Assembly (NCBI GenBank): GCA_022823865.1
Contig: JAJEHF010000065.1
Location: 1 to 64,000, forward strand
Reading direction: 5' to 3'
Length of the DNA: 64,000 nt
DNA from: Bryobacterales bacterium
GTDB lineage: Bacteria > Acidobacteriota > Terriglobia > Bryobacterales > UBA6623
The position numbers were made by a program, and so were the translations under genes. Each line of letters opens with the position of its first letter. The first letter of the stretch is position 1. Positions 8,886-17,865 of this stretch are shown here, one piece after another. Under the pieces are notes generated by a model. The model was not told the origin of the DNA. It was given only the letters and a program-made list of their open reading frames with translations, and did not search any database.

Positions 8886-10247
8886 TCAGCCTGCCGTTCC
8901 GAGGGGCGCGTTCGGCCTCCCCGGCCACACCCGCACCATTCCCGCAACCGCCCGTAGCGAGGTCCAGACCACGAAGGACCACCATACGGCGTTCAGGGCC
9001 CATGGCGATGAGGCGTCAGCCCACACGATGATCGCTCCGCCCGCCACCAAGGCGGCGAGCACAACATTGCGCAGGAAGCGAAAGTCCCCGGTGCCGAAAT
9101 GCACCCCGTCCGTGCCGAAGGTCAGCCCGCTGATTGGCTGGCAGGCTGCCGCGATGCGCCAAGGCACAGCGAAGAGCGCCGCTGCCGAGGCCGGGATGTA
9201 GAGCCGCAGCATCCAAGGCTCCGCCACAAGCATGACCACGCCCAAGGCCGCTCCGGTGGCCAGCGACCACTGGCAGACCACCCGCGCCACATCCCGGCCC
9301 GCGCTCCTGTCAGCATTTCCGAGAAAGTAGGCGATCAGGCTCTGCCCGAGGATCGCGAAGGAGTCGAGGAAGAGCGCATTGAAGAACCAAACGCTGCGGA
9401 TCACCTGGTGGACCGCGCCGGCACCCACGCCGATCAGCGTGGCCTTGCGGGTGCCCAAGATCAGGAACGCGTTCAGGGAGACGGCCCGAAAGACCAGGTG
9501 CACGCCGGCCGAGAGCAGGCCGCGGATCGGGTGCAGGTCGAGGGCGTCCGGCCAGCCCAGCCTCCGAAACGCCGCAGCGGCGGCCCATGCGGCCCCGACC
9601 CAGTGGCTGATCGCGCTGGCCAGCGCCGCCCCCTCGACACCCATCGCGGGCAGCCCTGCCATGCCGAAGATCAACAACGGATCCAACGCGACGTTGAGCG
9701 CATTCATGCCTCCTGCCACCAGCAGCGGAGTGCGCATGTCTTGGGCGCCTCGCAGCGCGCCAAAGGCAGCGAAGCTGGCCAACAGGGCCGGAGCCCCGAC
9801 AAAGCGCCAGCGCAGGTAGTCGACCGTCAGGCCTTGCACCTCTCCTTCGGCGCCCATGGCGCCGGCGATGTTTCCGGAAAGCGCCAAGCCGATGGCTGCC
9901 GCAGCGGCGCCCATGAGCAGCGCCACCAGGACGGCCGCCAAGCACATGCGGGCGGCGCTGCGGCTAGGCGAACCGGCCAGCGCCTCCTCCCCGCAAAGAG
10001 TGGCGACCTTGGTCTGCGTCGCCACGCCCAAGAAGCTGAACGACCAGAACACGGCCGAGAGGACCATCGTCCCGACGCCGAGGGCGGCCAGGGCTTCCGC
10101 TCCGAGCCGCGCAACGAACGCAGTGTCGATCAAGCCAGTGAGCGGTTCGGCCAGTAGGGAGCCGAGAATCGGCAGGCTCTGCGCCAGCACTGTCAGGTGC
10201 GGACGCGCCACGAAGGGATGGACCTTCTGCAAGCCCCATTCTTGCAA
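8886..10247 (-). CDS. MATE-family efflux transporter (DinF-like)
   Basis: A 453-residue inner-membrane protein with about 12 hydrophobic segments, in the MATE/DinF family that exports drugs or metabolites by Na+ or H+ antiport. PLTGLIDTAFVARLG near residue 35 and the repeated half starting around residue 245 fit the internal duplication of this fold. The start used is TTG; a later start is possible because the conserved region only begins near residue 16. It is convergent with the PQQ dehydrogenase, with 22 bp between stops, and divergent from the esterase gene. Confidence 0.88.
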   Translation of the reverse strand: MQEWGLQKVHPFVARPHLTVLAQSLPILGSLLAEPLTGLIDTAFVARLGAEALAALGVGTMVLSAVFWSFSFLGVATQTKVATLCGEEALAGSPSRSAARMCLAAVLVALLMGAAAAAIGLALSGNIAGAMGAEGEVQGLTVDYLRWRFVGAPALLASFAAFGALRGAQDMRTPLLVAGGMNALNVALDPLLIFGMAGLPAMGVEGAALASAISHWVGAAWAAAAAFRRLGWPDALDLHPIRGLLSAGVHLVFRAVSLNAFLILGTRKATLIGVGAGAVHQVIRSVWFFNALFLDSFAILGQSLIAYFLGNADRSAGRDVARVVCQWSLATGAALGVVMLVAEPWMLRLYIPASAAALFAVPWRIAAACQPISGLTFGTDGVHFGTGDFRFLRNVVLAALVAGGAIIVWADASSPWALNAVWWSFVVWTSLRAVAGMVRVWPGRPNAPLGTAG

Positions 10248-10283
10248 GGGCTTCGGACATCGTGCGAGAATGACTCTCGCTGC

Positions 10284-10931
10284 ATGCCCGGGATCCTCTA
10301 CCTACACGGCTTTTGCTCGAGCGCCAAGTCCGCCAAGGGGGTGTTCTTGGCGGAGCGGTTCGCGGAAATCGGGGTCCCCGTCACAGTGCCGGAACTCGAC
10401 TGTGGTGACTTCCGCAACACGACCCTTACGCAGCAGCTCGGCCTGGTTTCGCGCCTGACCGCTGAATTGCGCCCAGACTTGCTGATCGGCTCAAGCCTCG
10501 GCGGCTATCTGGCGGCGCTGCACGCGGCGCGCGCTCCGGAGCGCGTGCCGCTGTCGGTCTTGCTAGCGCCGGCCTTCGACTTTGGGAACCGGCTGGGCCG
10601 CGCCTTGGGGGCAGCGACACGGACGTGGCAAACCCTGGGCCAGCACGAGTTCTTCCACTACCGAACGCGGCGCAACGAGGCCCTGGCGTGGGGCTTCCTA
10701 GAGGACGCCCGGCACTACGAACCGTTCCCCGACGTGCATACCGCGACCCGAATCTTGCACGGCCGGCACGACGAGGGCGTTCCAGCCAGGCTGTCGGAGC
10801 GGTTCGCCCGCGCGCGGACGAACGTCGACTTGGAACTGCTCGACACTGACCACCATATGCTGGACAAGACCGTCGAGATCTGGTCCAGAATGAAGCGCTT
10901 CCACGGCGAAGCGCTGGCACTGCGCGGCTAG
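10284..10931 (+). CDS. YqiA-type alpha/beta-hydrolase esterase
   Basis: A 215-residue cytoplasmic esterase of the YqiA/UPF0227 type. It starts [18 protein letters not shown], with the oxyanion HGF motif directly after the start. The nucleophile serine is in GSSLGG near residue 72. The acid and base residues are likely within HGRHDEGVP and DTDHHML. The start was chosen there because earlier in-frame residues look non-coding. It diverges from the MATE gene, and its 3' end overlaps the glutamine amidotransferase gene tail to tail by 4 bp. The substrate is unknown. Confidence 0.85.
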   Translation: MPGILYLHGFCSSAKSAKGVFLAERFAEIGVPVTVPELDCGDFRNTTLTQQLGLVSRLTAELRPDLLIGSSLGGYLAALHAARAPERVPLSVLLAPAFDFGNRLGRALGAATRTWQTLGQHEFFHYRTRRNEALAWGFLEDARHYEPFPDVHTATRILHGRHDEGVPARLSERFARARTNVDLELLDTDHHMLDKTVEIWSRMKRFHGEALALRG

Positions 10932-11503
10932 GCTTCGTAGCGTTGGCGCAGAAAGTTCGCCAGCAGCTGCTTGCCGCACGAAGTCAGGATGGATTCGGGA
11001 TGAAACTGCACGCCTTCGACCGGCAGGCTGCGATGCCGGACGCCCATGATGACGCCATCATCGGTCCAAGCCGAGATCTCCAGCTCCTCCGGCAGTGATT
11101 CGCGTTCGATGATCAGGGAGTGGTAGCGGGTCGCGACGAAGTCCTGCTCCAAGCCGGCGAAAACGGACCGGCCGTCATGCTTGACCAGGCTCGTCTTGCC
11201 GTGCATCAAGGCCGGGGCACGGATCACCTTGCCTCCGAACGCTTCGCCGATCGACTGGTGGCCCAGGCAGACCCCCAAGATTGGCACCTCCCCCGCCATC
11301 TCTTGGATCAGCTCAACGGAAATCCCGGCTTCCTTGGGAGTGCACGGGCCGGGCGAGACGAGGATTCGCTCCGGTCTCAGCGCGCGGATCTCCCGCACAG
11401 TCACTTCGTCGTTGCGCCTGACCACTAGCGACGCTCCGAGCTCGCCGAGGTATTGCACCAGGTTGAAAGTGAACGAGTCGTAGTTGTCGACGACGAAAAT
11501 CAT
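10928..11503 (-). CDS. trpG/pabA: anthranilate/aminodeoxychorismate synthase glutamine amidotransferase
   Basis: A 191-residue class I glutamine amidotransferase that releases ammonia from glutamine for the TrpE or PabB partner in tryptophan or folate synthesis. It begins [20 protein letters not shown], the standard N-terminus. The catalytic cysteine is in GVCLGHQSI, and the histidine-glutamate pair is in GVQFHPESI near the C-terminus. It is a full-length, stand-alone copy with no trpE or pabB beside it, so it may serve both pathways as in Bacillus. Confidence 0.93.
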   Translation of the reverse strand: MIFVVDNYDSFTFNLVQYLGELGASLVVRRNDEVTVREIRALRPERILVSPGPCTPKEAGISVELIQEMAGEVPILGVCLGHQSIGEAFGGKVIRAPALMHGKTSLVKHDGRSVFAGLEQDFVATRYHSLIIERESLPEELEISAWTDDGVIMGVRHRSLPVEGVQFHPESILTSCGKQLLANFLRQRYEA

Positions 11504-11522
11504 CGCTCCTTCTATTCTCACC

Positions 11523-11762
11523 TGTCCGCCTTTGGCGCTCTCTGGTGGCGCGACCAGCCCCACCGCGAATCTCACGATCCCAACCGGTGCGCGGAACCAC
11601 CAGATCCACTTGGTCCTCGAAGTCCGGGACGACCGCCCGGAAGTGCGCCTCACCAACTACCGCCGGATCGTCCTGGACATATCCGCCCACGAGCCTTGGA
11701 GCGATTCGCCCCCAGGCCGCGGGCCCCGTCAGCCCGACCTGTTGCCGATCCCCAGGCCCTAG
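11523..11762 (+). pseudogene. C-terminal fragment of a DUF1593-like (Sde182-type) protein
   Basis: The frame reads [13 protein letters not shown], then [21 protein letters not shown]. This closely resembles the end of DUF1593 cellulose-binding or nucleoside-hydrolase-like proteins (IHLILEVTDDG...LTRYRR). The rest of that protein, normally several hundred residues, is absent; upstream lies the trpG/pabA start. I read it as a relic. The similarity is from memory of the family. Confidence 0.4.
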
Positions 11763-11792
11763 GCACAGGCTGCGAGAATTGCCCGGGCGCGC

Positions 11793-13007
11793 TCACCAGT
11801 TGGTGATCGAGCCGTCGGGTCGGCGGTATAGCGAGATCGGCCTGTCCTGCTCGGTGATCTCCAAGACAAGGTCGGCCCTGCTCGGGTCGAACTCGATCCC
11901 CAGGCCGGGCTTGTCTTTCGGGTACAGCTTCCCGGCCCGGAAGTCATAGGACTCCGGCAGGTGCGGCGCCCGCGGATCGCCCGTGCCGCGCATCTCCATG
12001 AGAGCCGGTCCTGGAAGGGCGCAAAGGCAGTGCACCAGGGCCGCCTCCGCAACGGGACCGGTGAAGTGCGGGATCAATCCGACGTAGTGGGTCTCGCATA
12101 GCGCGGCGTGCTTCATGTATTCGGTGATACCGCCCGAGTTCGGCAGCGTGACCCGGGAATAGTCGAACAGCTGGTTCTCGACGAGCATGCTCGAGTCCCA
12201 GCGGTCGCCGTAGTGCTCGCCCACGGCGAGGGGTGTCTTCACCATCGGCCGCAAGGTGCGATAGACCTCCGGGTTCTCCGAGCGAATCGGGTCTTCGACG
12301 AACAGGGGGCGCAGCGGCTCGATCAATCCGCACAGGCGCACGGCGTCGGGCAGATCGAAGCGGGTATGGAAATCGATGGCCCAGTCACCGTCGTCGCCGA
12401 CTCCCTCGCGGACTTCCCGGCACATCTCGAACGTGCGGTCGACCATCTTGCGGTGGTGGTAGCCGTTGTCGCGATCGGGAGCATCGGCACCGTGAAAACG
12501 GAACGCGCGGTAGCCGAACTCGATGCAGGCCTGCGCGGTTTCCCGGAGACTTCCCGCCGCCGGGAATCCGGTTGCGTAGCACTCGACATGATTGCGCGTC
12601 AGCCCGCCGAGGAGTTCGTAGACCGGCACGCCGAGTGCCTTGCCCTTGATATCGAACAGAGCGAGATCTAGAGCCCCCAGAGCGTGAATCTTCTCGCGCC
12701 CGGGAGGGTAGAAATACTGACGATACATGAGCTGCCAGAGATGCTCGATGCGCGACGGACTCTCGCCAACGACGATTCCGGCGAGCTGCTCGACAGAGTC
12801 TTTGTGGCCTCCTTCGCCAATGCCGGTGATCCCCTGATCGGTCTCGACGGTGACGATGTGACTCGATTGGTTGAAGATGGGGCGCGCGCCTTCGCCACCT
12901 ACGTGGTAGTAGCGCACGCGGGTGATTCTCATCGGTGGGAGAGCCGCTCTTAGGCTGGCGGCGGCGAAGCTGAACGCGAGGGATCCGAGCAAGGTCCGGC
13001 GGTGCAT
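11793..13007 (-). CDS. exported enolase-superfamily sugar-acid dehydratase (DgoD-like)
   Basis: A 404-residue mandelate racemase/muconate lactonizing enzyme relative. The N-terminus MHRRTLLGSLAFSFAAASLRAA looks like a Tat or Sec signal, so this normally cytoplasmic type of enzyme may be periplasmic. The barrel carries the Mg2+ ligands in AIDFHTRFD, LFVEDPI and LAVGEHYGDRWD, and the spacing resembles galactonate dehydratase. SGGITEYMK and GLIPHFTGP follow, with a likely catalytic histidine. Expected reaction: dehydration of an aldonic acid to a 2-keto-3-deoxy acid. The start is supported by a -10 seven bases upstream. Neighbours are pectin-type enzymes. Confidence 0.88.
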   Translation of the reverse strand: MHRRTLLGSLAFSFAAASLRAALPPMRITRVRYYHVGGEGARPIFNQSSHIVTVETDQGITGIGEGGHKDSVEQLAGIVVGESPSRIEHLWQLMYRQYFYPPGREKIHALGALDLALFDIKGKALGVPVYELLGGLTRNHVECYATGFPAAGSLRETAQACIEFGYRAFRFHGADAPDRDNGYHHRKMVDRTFEMCREVREGVGDDGDWAIDFHTRFDLPDAVRLCGLIEPLRPLFVEDPIRSENPEVYRTLRPMVKTPLAVGEHYGDRWDSSMLVENQLFDYSRVTLPNSGGITEYMKHAALCETHYVGLIPHFTGPVAEAALVHCLCALPGPALMEMRGTGDPRAPHLPESYDFRAGKLYPKDKPGLGIEFDPSRADLVLEITEQDRPISLYRRPDGSITNW

Positions 13008-13014
13008 GGCACCT

Positions 13015-13020
13015 AGCCTA
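13015..13020 (-). promoter_or_regulatory. candidate -10 (TAGGCT) of leaderless dehydratase gene
   Basis: On the minus strand TAGGCT ends seven bases before the ATG. There is no Shine-Dalgarno sequence in the gap. Confidence 0.4.
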
Positions 13021-13175
13021 CACCTTGATTTCTGGCACCGCCAACCCCCGCCGTTGCAGTCTTGCTGGGAACTCGAGTTCGCCCCCGAGCCCGCTTGCGA
13101 CATCGCCCTGGCGTCGCGATCCGGAGGCGGCCCGGCTCGGGATTTCAAGTGCCGAGCACGGCCATCTAGGGCAGA

Positions 13176-14258
13176 TTATGCCGCGCGCCAGCGCGGGTAG
13201 TCCTTGTCGAGCAGCTCGGCCGCCCAAGTGCCGTGATAGCTATACCCGCTGCGCCGCTCGACGCCGATCTCAGAGAAATCGTAGCGATACACCGAGTCGC
13301 GATCCAGGTACAGGGGACGGTTGGTGCCGAGTTCGTAGAACCGGGCCCAGAGCGGGGGCGCGGCCGGGTCTTGGACCAAGACGCGCTCGACGCGGCCGTC
13401 GGAGCTGGGAATCCGCCGGACCCGGACCCCGGACATGGCGACCGAACGCAGCCAGCGCACCGCTCCCTCGATCGCCGCAACGATCTCCGGCGTGGGGTTC
13501 TCGACCGACATCAGGAACCGCACGATGCCCACAGACTCGCCTCCGGAGAGGGATGGCGGCTCGTAGGAGCGGGCCCATGCGGGCTCGAGCGTCCGCTCGT
13601 CGTGCTGGGCGCACCACACAGTGAGCTGACCGTCCTGCTTGATTTGAGAGCGCAGGATCACGTCGACGCCCCTCGCGACCGCGGCGACAGCCCTGTCGCG
13701 GCGCGGTTGGTCTACGAAACCATACGGCGCATCTGCCGCGCCCGCGTCGCGAAGGAGCGTCAGCACGTTGCTCATCGCGGTGTCGTTGTATGTGATCCGG
13801 GAGTAGTAGCCCTCACGTAGCGGAAAATACTGGGGCCAGCCGCCGTTCGGGTACTGGGCCGCGAAGAGGTAATCCATTCCGCGCTCGAAGGCTTGCCGGT
13901 ATCTCGCGTCGCCGGTGCTATCAACCACCAATGCCAGAAATCGCATCGGTGTCGTGGTGGCGCCGTTGTCGATGGTGGGGCGACCGCCATCGTCGGGCGA
14001 CGATGGCGGCGTCAGCAAGTCTGTGTTCTTGGGCCAGCCGCCCTCCGCCGTTTGATACGCAATTACGCTGTCTGCGGCCGCACGGGCCTCGCCTGACGCA
14101 TACCACTCTCGCGGCTGGCGAAGGATTTCGTCACCCCATGCGACTGGGGGGAGGTCGGACACTTGGCCGCACGCAGATGTCAGGATCGCCAGCGCTGCCG
14201 CTGGCACAGCGCGGTTCAGCCATGGCCTGCGGCCAGAGTCACTTGGAGCTAGTGTCAT
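13176..14258 (-). CDS. pectate lyase, PL10 type
   Basis: A 360-residue exported lyase that cleaves polygalacturonate by beta-elimination. A hydrophobic N-terminus ends in ILTSACGQ, a possible but weak lipobox. The alpha/alpha-barrel repeats are clear: YQTAEGGWPKN, DNGATTTPMRFLA, QYPNGGWPQYFP, YSRITYNDTAM. WCAQHDERTLEPAWARSYEPPSLSG holds the expected catalytic arginine and substrate residues of PL10. It starts ATG, directly preceded by an in-frame GTG. It lies in the same direction as the carbohydrate-binding and GH43 genes upstream, which suggests a pectin-degrading unit. Confidence 0.9.
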   Translation of the reverse strand: MTLAPSDSGRRPWLNRAVPAAALAILTSACGQVSDLPPVAWGDEILRQPREWYASGEARAAADSVIAYQTAEGGWPKNTDLLTPPSSPDDGGRPTIDNGATTTPMRFLALVVDSTGDARYRQAFERGMDYLFAAQYPNGGWPQYFPLREGYYSRITYNDTAMSNVLTLLRDAGAADAPYGFVDQPRRDRAVAAVARGVDVILRSQIKQDGQLTVWCAQHDERTLEPAWARSYEPPSLSGGESVGIVRFLMSVENPTPEIVAAIEGAVRWLRSVAMSGVRVRRIPSSDGRVERVLVQDPAAPPLWARFYELGTNRPLYLDRDSVYRYDFSEIGVERRSGYSYHGTWAAELLDKDYPRWRAA

Positions 14259-14321
14259 CACCGCAAGCGCCCCGCGTCCGATTCCTGCACCAGTGGCAGC
14301 CTCAACCCGACCTGTCGCAGT

Positions 14322-14930
14322 TCAAGGCGACTCTGGGGTGTGCCCAGGGTCGCTGGTCAACACCCATGCGTCCATCTCGAAGCCGTCCTCGCGCATCGAG
14401 AACATCACCGTGTGGCGGCCGGGCTCGTCGATGTCAAGCCAGATCAGGCCTGACACGCCGCAGTGCTGCTCGGCAGTGCGCTGTTTGCTCGCCCAGGTCC
14501 ACTCGTGCTTGCCCTCGCACCATTGCATGCGCTGGCCGGAATCGGGCCACGAGCCGTCAATGCCGACGTGGATCCCGTTGTCTTCCGTGCCGGTCGAATA
14601 GGCGCGCACCCAAACGAAATAGCGACCGGGGTTGGTGATCGAGACGTCGTATTCCAAGACCGCCATGACGCCGGGCTCGTTCGTGAAATTCTCGCCGCGA
14701 ACGAGCTCGTCGTCGTGAGTTGTGCGCGTGTCAGGCAGCACTTCGACGTAAGCGTCGCTACCTGCGCCCTTAGAATGTGCCCCGTCGGAGACGATCACCC
14801 ATTTCCGCACTTCGGCCAGTTTCTGCCGGTCAAAGTTCTCCGCCTCCACTGCGAGCAGCCCGTTTCGCTCGATCGGGATTTCGGCGCTCGCTACGAGGCA
14901 CGTGGCGAGGAACAAGAATGCCGAACGCAT
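14322..14930 (-). CDS. secreted carbohydrate-binding-type protein
   Basis: A 202-residue protein with signal peptide (residues 1-16, ending ASA) and a single beta-sandwich. It contains EAENFDRQ and FVWVRAYSTGTEDNGIHVG, and then WPDSGQRMQWCEGKHEW and SMREDGFEMDAWVLT. This pattern recurs in C-terminal carbohydrate-binding domains of marine polysaccharide degraders, such as the GH115-like C-terminal domain. No catalytic domain is present. It may help bind polysaccharide for the neighbouring lyase and GH43 enzyme. The start is backed by a TACAAT six bases upstream. Confidence 0.75.
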   Translation of the reverse strand: MRSAFLFLATCLVASAEIPIERNGLLAVEAENFDRQKLAEVRKWVIVSDGAHSKGAGSDAYVEVLPDTRTTHDDELVRGENFTNEPGVMAVLEYDVSITNPGRYFVWVRAYSTGTEDNGIHVGIDGSWPDSGQRMQWCEGKHEWTWASKQRTAEQHCGVSGLIWLDIDEPGRHTVMFSMREDGFEMDAWVLTSDPGHTPESP

Positions 14931-14936
14931 CCCGAG

Positions 14937-14942
14937 ATTGTA
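14937..14942 (-). promoter_or_regulatory. candidate -10 (TACAAT), leaderless
   Basis: On the minus strand TACAAT ends exactly six bases before the ATG of the carbohydrate-binding protein. Confidence 0.5.
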
Positions 14943-14968
14943 TCCGCAGCCTCTGCGCGATGGATCAG

Positions 14969-16453
14969 TCACTCGATAGCCCGATATCGGAAGTCTTCGA
15001 CCCGAACGGTGCCGGAGCCTCGTGCATAGACCCCTAGCTTGGCGCTCGAAAAGCCGCCAAGGCTGTTCGTTTGGAACCCGGAAACTTCGAGGCCGCGCGG
15101 GTGCTGGGTCCAGTTTGACCCGTCCTCGGAGAAATAAAGGGCGACGTCATGCTCGAACATGCGGATCTTGAAGCGGCGGCAGCCGGCGCACGGCGCGGCG
15201 TCTCGCAGGAACGGCCGGCCGCCCTTGATCAGGACAGCCTGCCCGTCGAGATAGCCGATGCCGGCGAAAGCCTCCGGCCCGTAGTAGAGAACGAACCCAA
15301 CCTCCGGCGAGCCCTCGATGTCGATCGCCACTTCGGCCTCGTAGTTGTGGTCGGACGCGAGTGCATGAAGAACCCGAAGACGGTCGCCTGCGGCGTCGAA
15401 CTGCACGGCACCGTCGGAAATCGAGTATTGGTCCGTCGAGTCGATTCCGTCGAAGTGCCACTGGAGGGAGAGTTCCGGACCTTCGAAACCCTCGGACTGA
15501 AGGCGGTAGTTCTGCACCGAGTCGGCTTCGAACCCATCGCCATCGGGCGAGCTGATGTCGTACCAGCCGCCGTCCTTCCATGCGACCGGTTCGACGAGCG
15601 TCTGCCGCCCCATCGTCCGGTATCCGTTCTCGTAGCCGTGGTAGACAATGAACCACTGTTCGCCGGGCCCCTGCACAACGGTCCCGTGCCCTTTGGACCA
15701 CCACGGTTCAAGGCGGCTCCAGGTCCGCACGATGGGATTCAGCGGGCTGTTCTCCCACGGACCGAGCGGCGACTTCGACCGTGCGGAGACGACCATATGC
15801 GACGTGGAGGGCCCGGCCGTGCCGCCCTGCGCGGACGTCAGGTAGTAGAAACCCCCGTGCTGAAGCAGCTTCGGCGACTCCAAGCAGAAGCACTCGGTCA
15901 CCCATTCGCTCGGGTACTCCCAGCCGTCGTAGACCTTGCTTGGCTTGCCGAGAACGGACAGGCCGTCGCCGGCCAGCTCGACTGCGCGCCCGCCGTTCAA
16001 GTGGAGGTAGCGTCGGCCGTCCGGCCCGGCGACATGGCCGGGATCGATTCCGCCGACCTCGAGATCGATCGGTTCCGACCACGGCCCTTCCGGCTGCGCG
16101 GCAGTCGTCACCCAGTTCGTGCCCCCTGCCGGGAAGTAGAGAAAGAAACGATCCGCGTGCTTGACTAAGTCCGGTGCCCAGACGGTGCCAACATGGCGCC
16201 GCAGCGCGTGAGCGAGCGGCTCCCAGCTGTACAGATCGCTCGAGCGCCAGATGAGCAGACCGGGCACGCGGTCGAACGACGAGTGCGTCATGTAGTAGGC
16301 GTTTCCGTCGCGGACGACCGTTGGGTCCGGAAAGTCTCCCGTGAGAATGACTGCCGGCCCTGGACCCGTCGGGGGCCTGTCTTCAAGCGACGCGACCGGG
16401 ACCGAGCTGCAGGCCCCGAACAACGCCGCGAGCGTCATCAATGCGATCCACAT
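14969..16453 (-). CDS. GH43-family glycoside hydrolase with C-terminal beta-sandwich
   Basis: A 494-residue exported, probably lipid-anchored enzyme (N-terminus MWIALMTLAALFGACSS). The five-bladed propeller of GH43 spans about 40-330: general base in GDFPDPTVVRDG, the pKa-modulating aspartate in VWAPDLVKH, and the general acid glutamate in ECFCLESPKLL. The C-terminal 170 residues form a DUF1349-like or concanavalin-like domain often attached to GH43. Typical substrates are arabinan, xylan or galactan side chains. TACAAT at 16479-16484 is a candidate -10 giving a short leader that contains CTGGAG. It sits upstream of the carbohydrate-binding and PL10 genes. Confidence 0.9.
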   Translation of the reverse strand: MWIALMTLAALFGACSSVPVASLEDRPPTGPGPAVILTGDFPDPTVVRDGNAYYMTHSSFDRVPGLLIWRSSDLYSWEPLAHALRRHVGTVWAPDLVKHADRFFLYFPAGGTNWVTTAAQPEGPWSEPIDLEVGGIDPGHVAGPDGRRYLHLNGGRAVELAGDGLSVLGKPSKVYDGWEYPSEWVTECFCLESPKLLQHGGFYYLTSAQGGTAGPSTSHMVVSARSKSPLGPWENSPLNPIVRTWSRLEPWWSKGHGTVVQGPGEQWFIVYHGYENGYRTMGRQTLVEPVAWKDGGWYDISSPDGDGFEADSVQNYRLQSEGFEGPELSLQWHFDGIDSTDQYSISDGAVQFDAAGDRLRVLHALASDHNYEAEVAIDIEGSPEVGFVLYYGPEAFAGIGYLDGQAVLIKGGRPFLRDAAPCAGCRRFKIRMFEHDVALYFSEDGSNWTQHPRGLEVSGFQTNSLGGFSSAKLGVYARGSGTVRVEDFRYRAIE

Positions 16454-16688
16454 CAAGCCGACTCCAGCTTCGTTCCCGATTGTAGGGGCTGCTTGGCCCG
16501 TCCCCACGCAGCGTCCGGAACTGGCAGGGCCGAGCGACTCTGGGCTGACAGCGGGTTGATCGAGGCCGGCGGGAGAAGCAATGTCACGGCAGGTCTGACA
16601 CCGGAGAGACAATCAGGCACACTATGATCGGGCCAGTTCAAGCGGCAACGCCTGCCGCGCAGCGACTGGGGAGAATCTGGAGTCCACC

Positions 16689-17783
16689 ATGAATCGGAGA
16701 ACATTCGTTACCGCCACAACTCTGGGCGCCGCCGGCAGCGCCTGCTCTGCGGAGCCCGAAGCGACCGAAGCGGCCCTTCCGCCGATGCGCATGCATGTCG
16801 GGGCGCAGCGGAGCCCCACGAACAAAGAGATGCTGCAATTTCTAAAGCGCCACGGCGTGGACCACTGCTGCGGTTACCCGCCACATCCGGGCGAGCGCGG
16901 CCACTGGTCGGTCGAGGATCTGGTCAAGACCCGCGAACTGTGCGAGTCCGAAGGCGTTGCGCTGGACATGGTCGCGCTTCCCTTCCTCGCCTCGTCCCAC
17001 ATCGACCGCGAGAGCCGGGGCGCGATCATGTTGGGCGAGTCTCCGCAGCGCGACCGCGACATTGACGATATCCACAAGATGATCGAGGGCTGCGCGAGCG
17101 CCGGAATCCCGGCCTTCAAATACAACATGAGCATCTTGGGCGTGCTCCGAACCGAGCCCACGCCCGGAAGGGGCGGCTCTCTCTACTCGACTTGGCGCTT
17201 GGACGAGGCGGTGGCCGATCCGCCCCTCACGCGGGCGGGCCGTGTCGACGAGGACACGGCGTGGGAGCGCATCACCTACTTCCTCGACCGGGTGATTCCG
17301 GTCGCGAACGAGTTCGGCATCCGCGCCGCGTGCCACCCGCACGATCCGGGCGTTCCGCCGGAGGGCTACCAAGGCGTGGCCCGCGTGCTGGGCACGCCCG
17401 AGGGCCTGTACAGGTTCATGGGGATCCAAGAGAGCCCCCATCACGGCTTTAACCTCTGCCTCGGCACGACCTCTGAGATGCTCCAGGACCCGGCAACGCA
17501 GATTCACGATGTGATTCGCCGCATCGGCGGCGCCAAGAAGATCTTCAACATCCACTTCCGCAACATCGTGGGCAAGCGCGACAGCTTCCAAGAGGTCTAT
17601 CCCGACGAGGGCGACATGAACATGGTGGAAGTCGCCCGAACGCTGTGGGAGGTCGACTATCCCTACATGTTGATGCCCGACCACATGCCGCGCCATGACG
17701 ACGACCCGAACCGCCGCCAAGGCTTCGCGTACGGGTTCGGCTACATCAAGGGCCTGCTGCAGGCGCTGCGGGAGACCGCCTGA
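16689..17783 (+). CDS. Tat-exported mannonate dehydratase-like (UxuA family) enzyme
   Basis: A 364-residue TIM-barrel protein of the D-mannonate dehydratase family, which converts mannonate to 2-keto-3-deoxygluconate in glucuronate breakdown. Supporting motifs are ACHPHDP, HGFNLCLGTTSEM, FNIHFRNIVGKRDSF and DEGDMNMVEVA, then YMLMPDHMPRH. It begins with a twin-arginine-like signal (MNRRTFVTATTLGAAGSAC), which cytoplasmic UxuA lacks. A GGAG lies about 8 bases before the ATG. Divergent from the GH43 gene. The reaction in this exported form is not proven; it could act on a related sugar acid. Confidence 0.82.
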   Translation: MNRRTFVTATTLGAAGSACSAEPEATEAALPPMRMHVGAQRSPTNKEMLQFLKRHGVDHCCGYPPHPGERGHWSVEDLVKTRELCESEGVALDMVALPFLASSHIDRESRGAIMLGESPQRDRDIDDIHKMIEGCASAGIPAFKYNMSILGVLRTEPTPGRGGSLYSTWRLDEAVADPPLTRAGRVDEDTAWERITYFLDRVIPVANEFGIRAACHPHDPGVPPEGYQGVARVLGTPEGLYRFMGIQESPHHGFNLCLGTTSEMLQDPATQIHDVIRRIGGAKKIFNIHFRNIVGKRDSFQEVYPDEGDMNMVEVARTLWEVDYPYMLMPDHMPRHDDDPNRRQGFAYGFGYIKGLLQALRETA

Positions 17784-17865
17784 GCCAGATCGTCGGGCGG
17801 CCTAGCGCCCCCCGCAAGAGAGGCGTCGCAACGGGGACCTGCGGCCGGCCGCCGACTCCGCGTCT

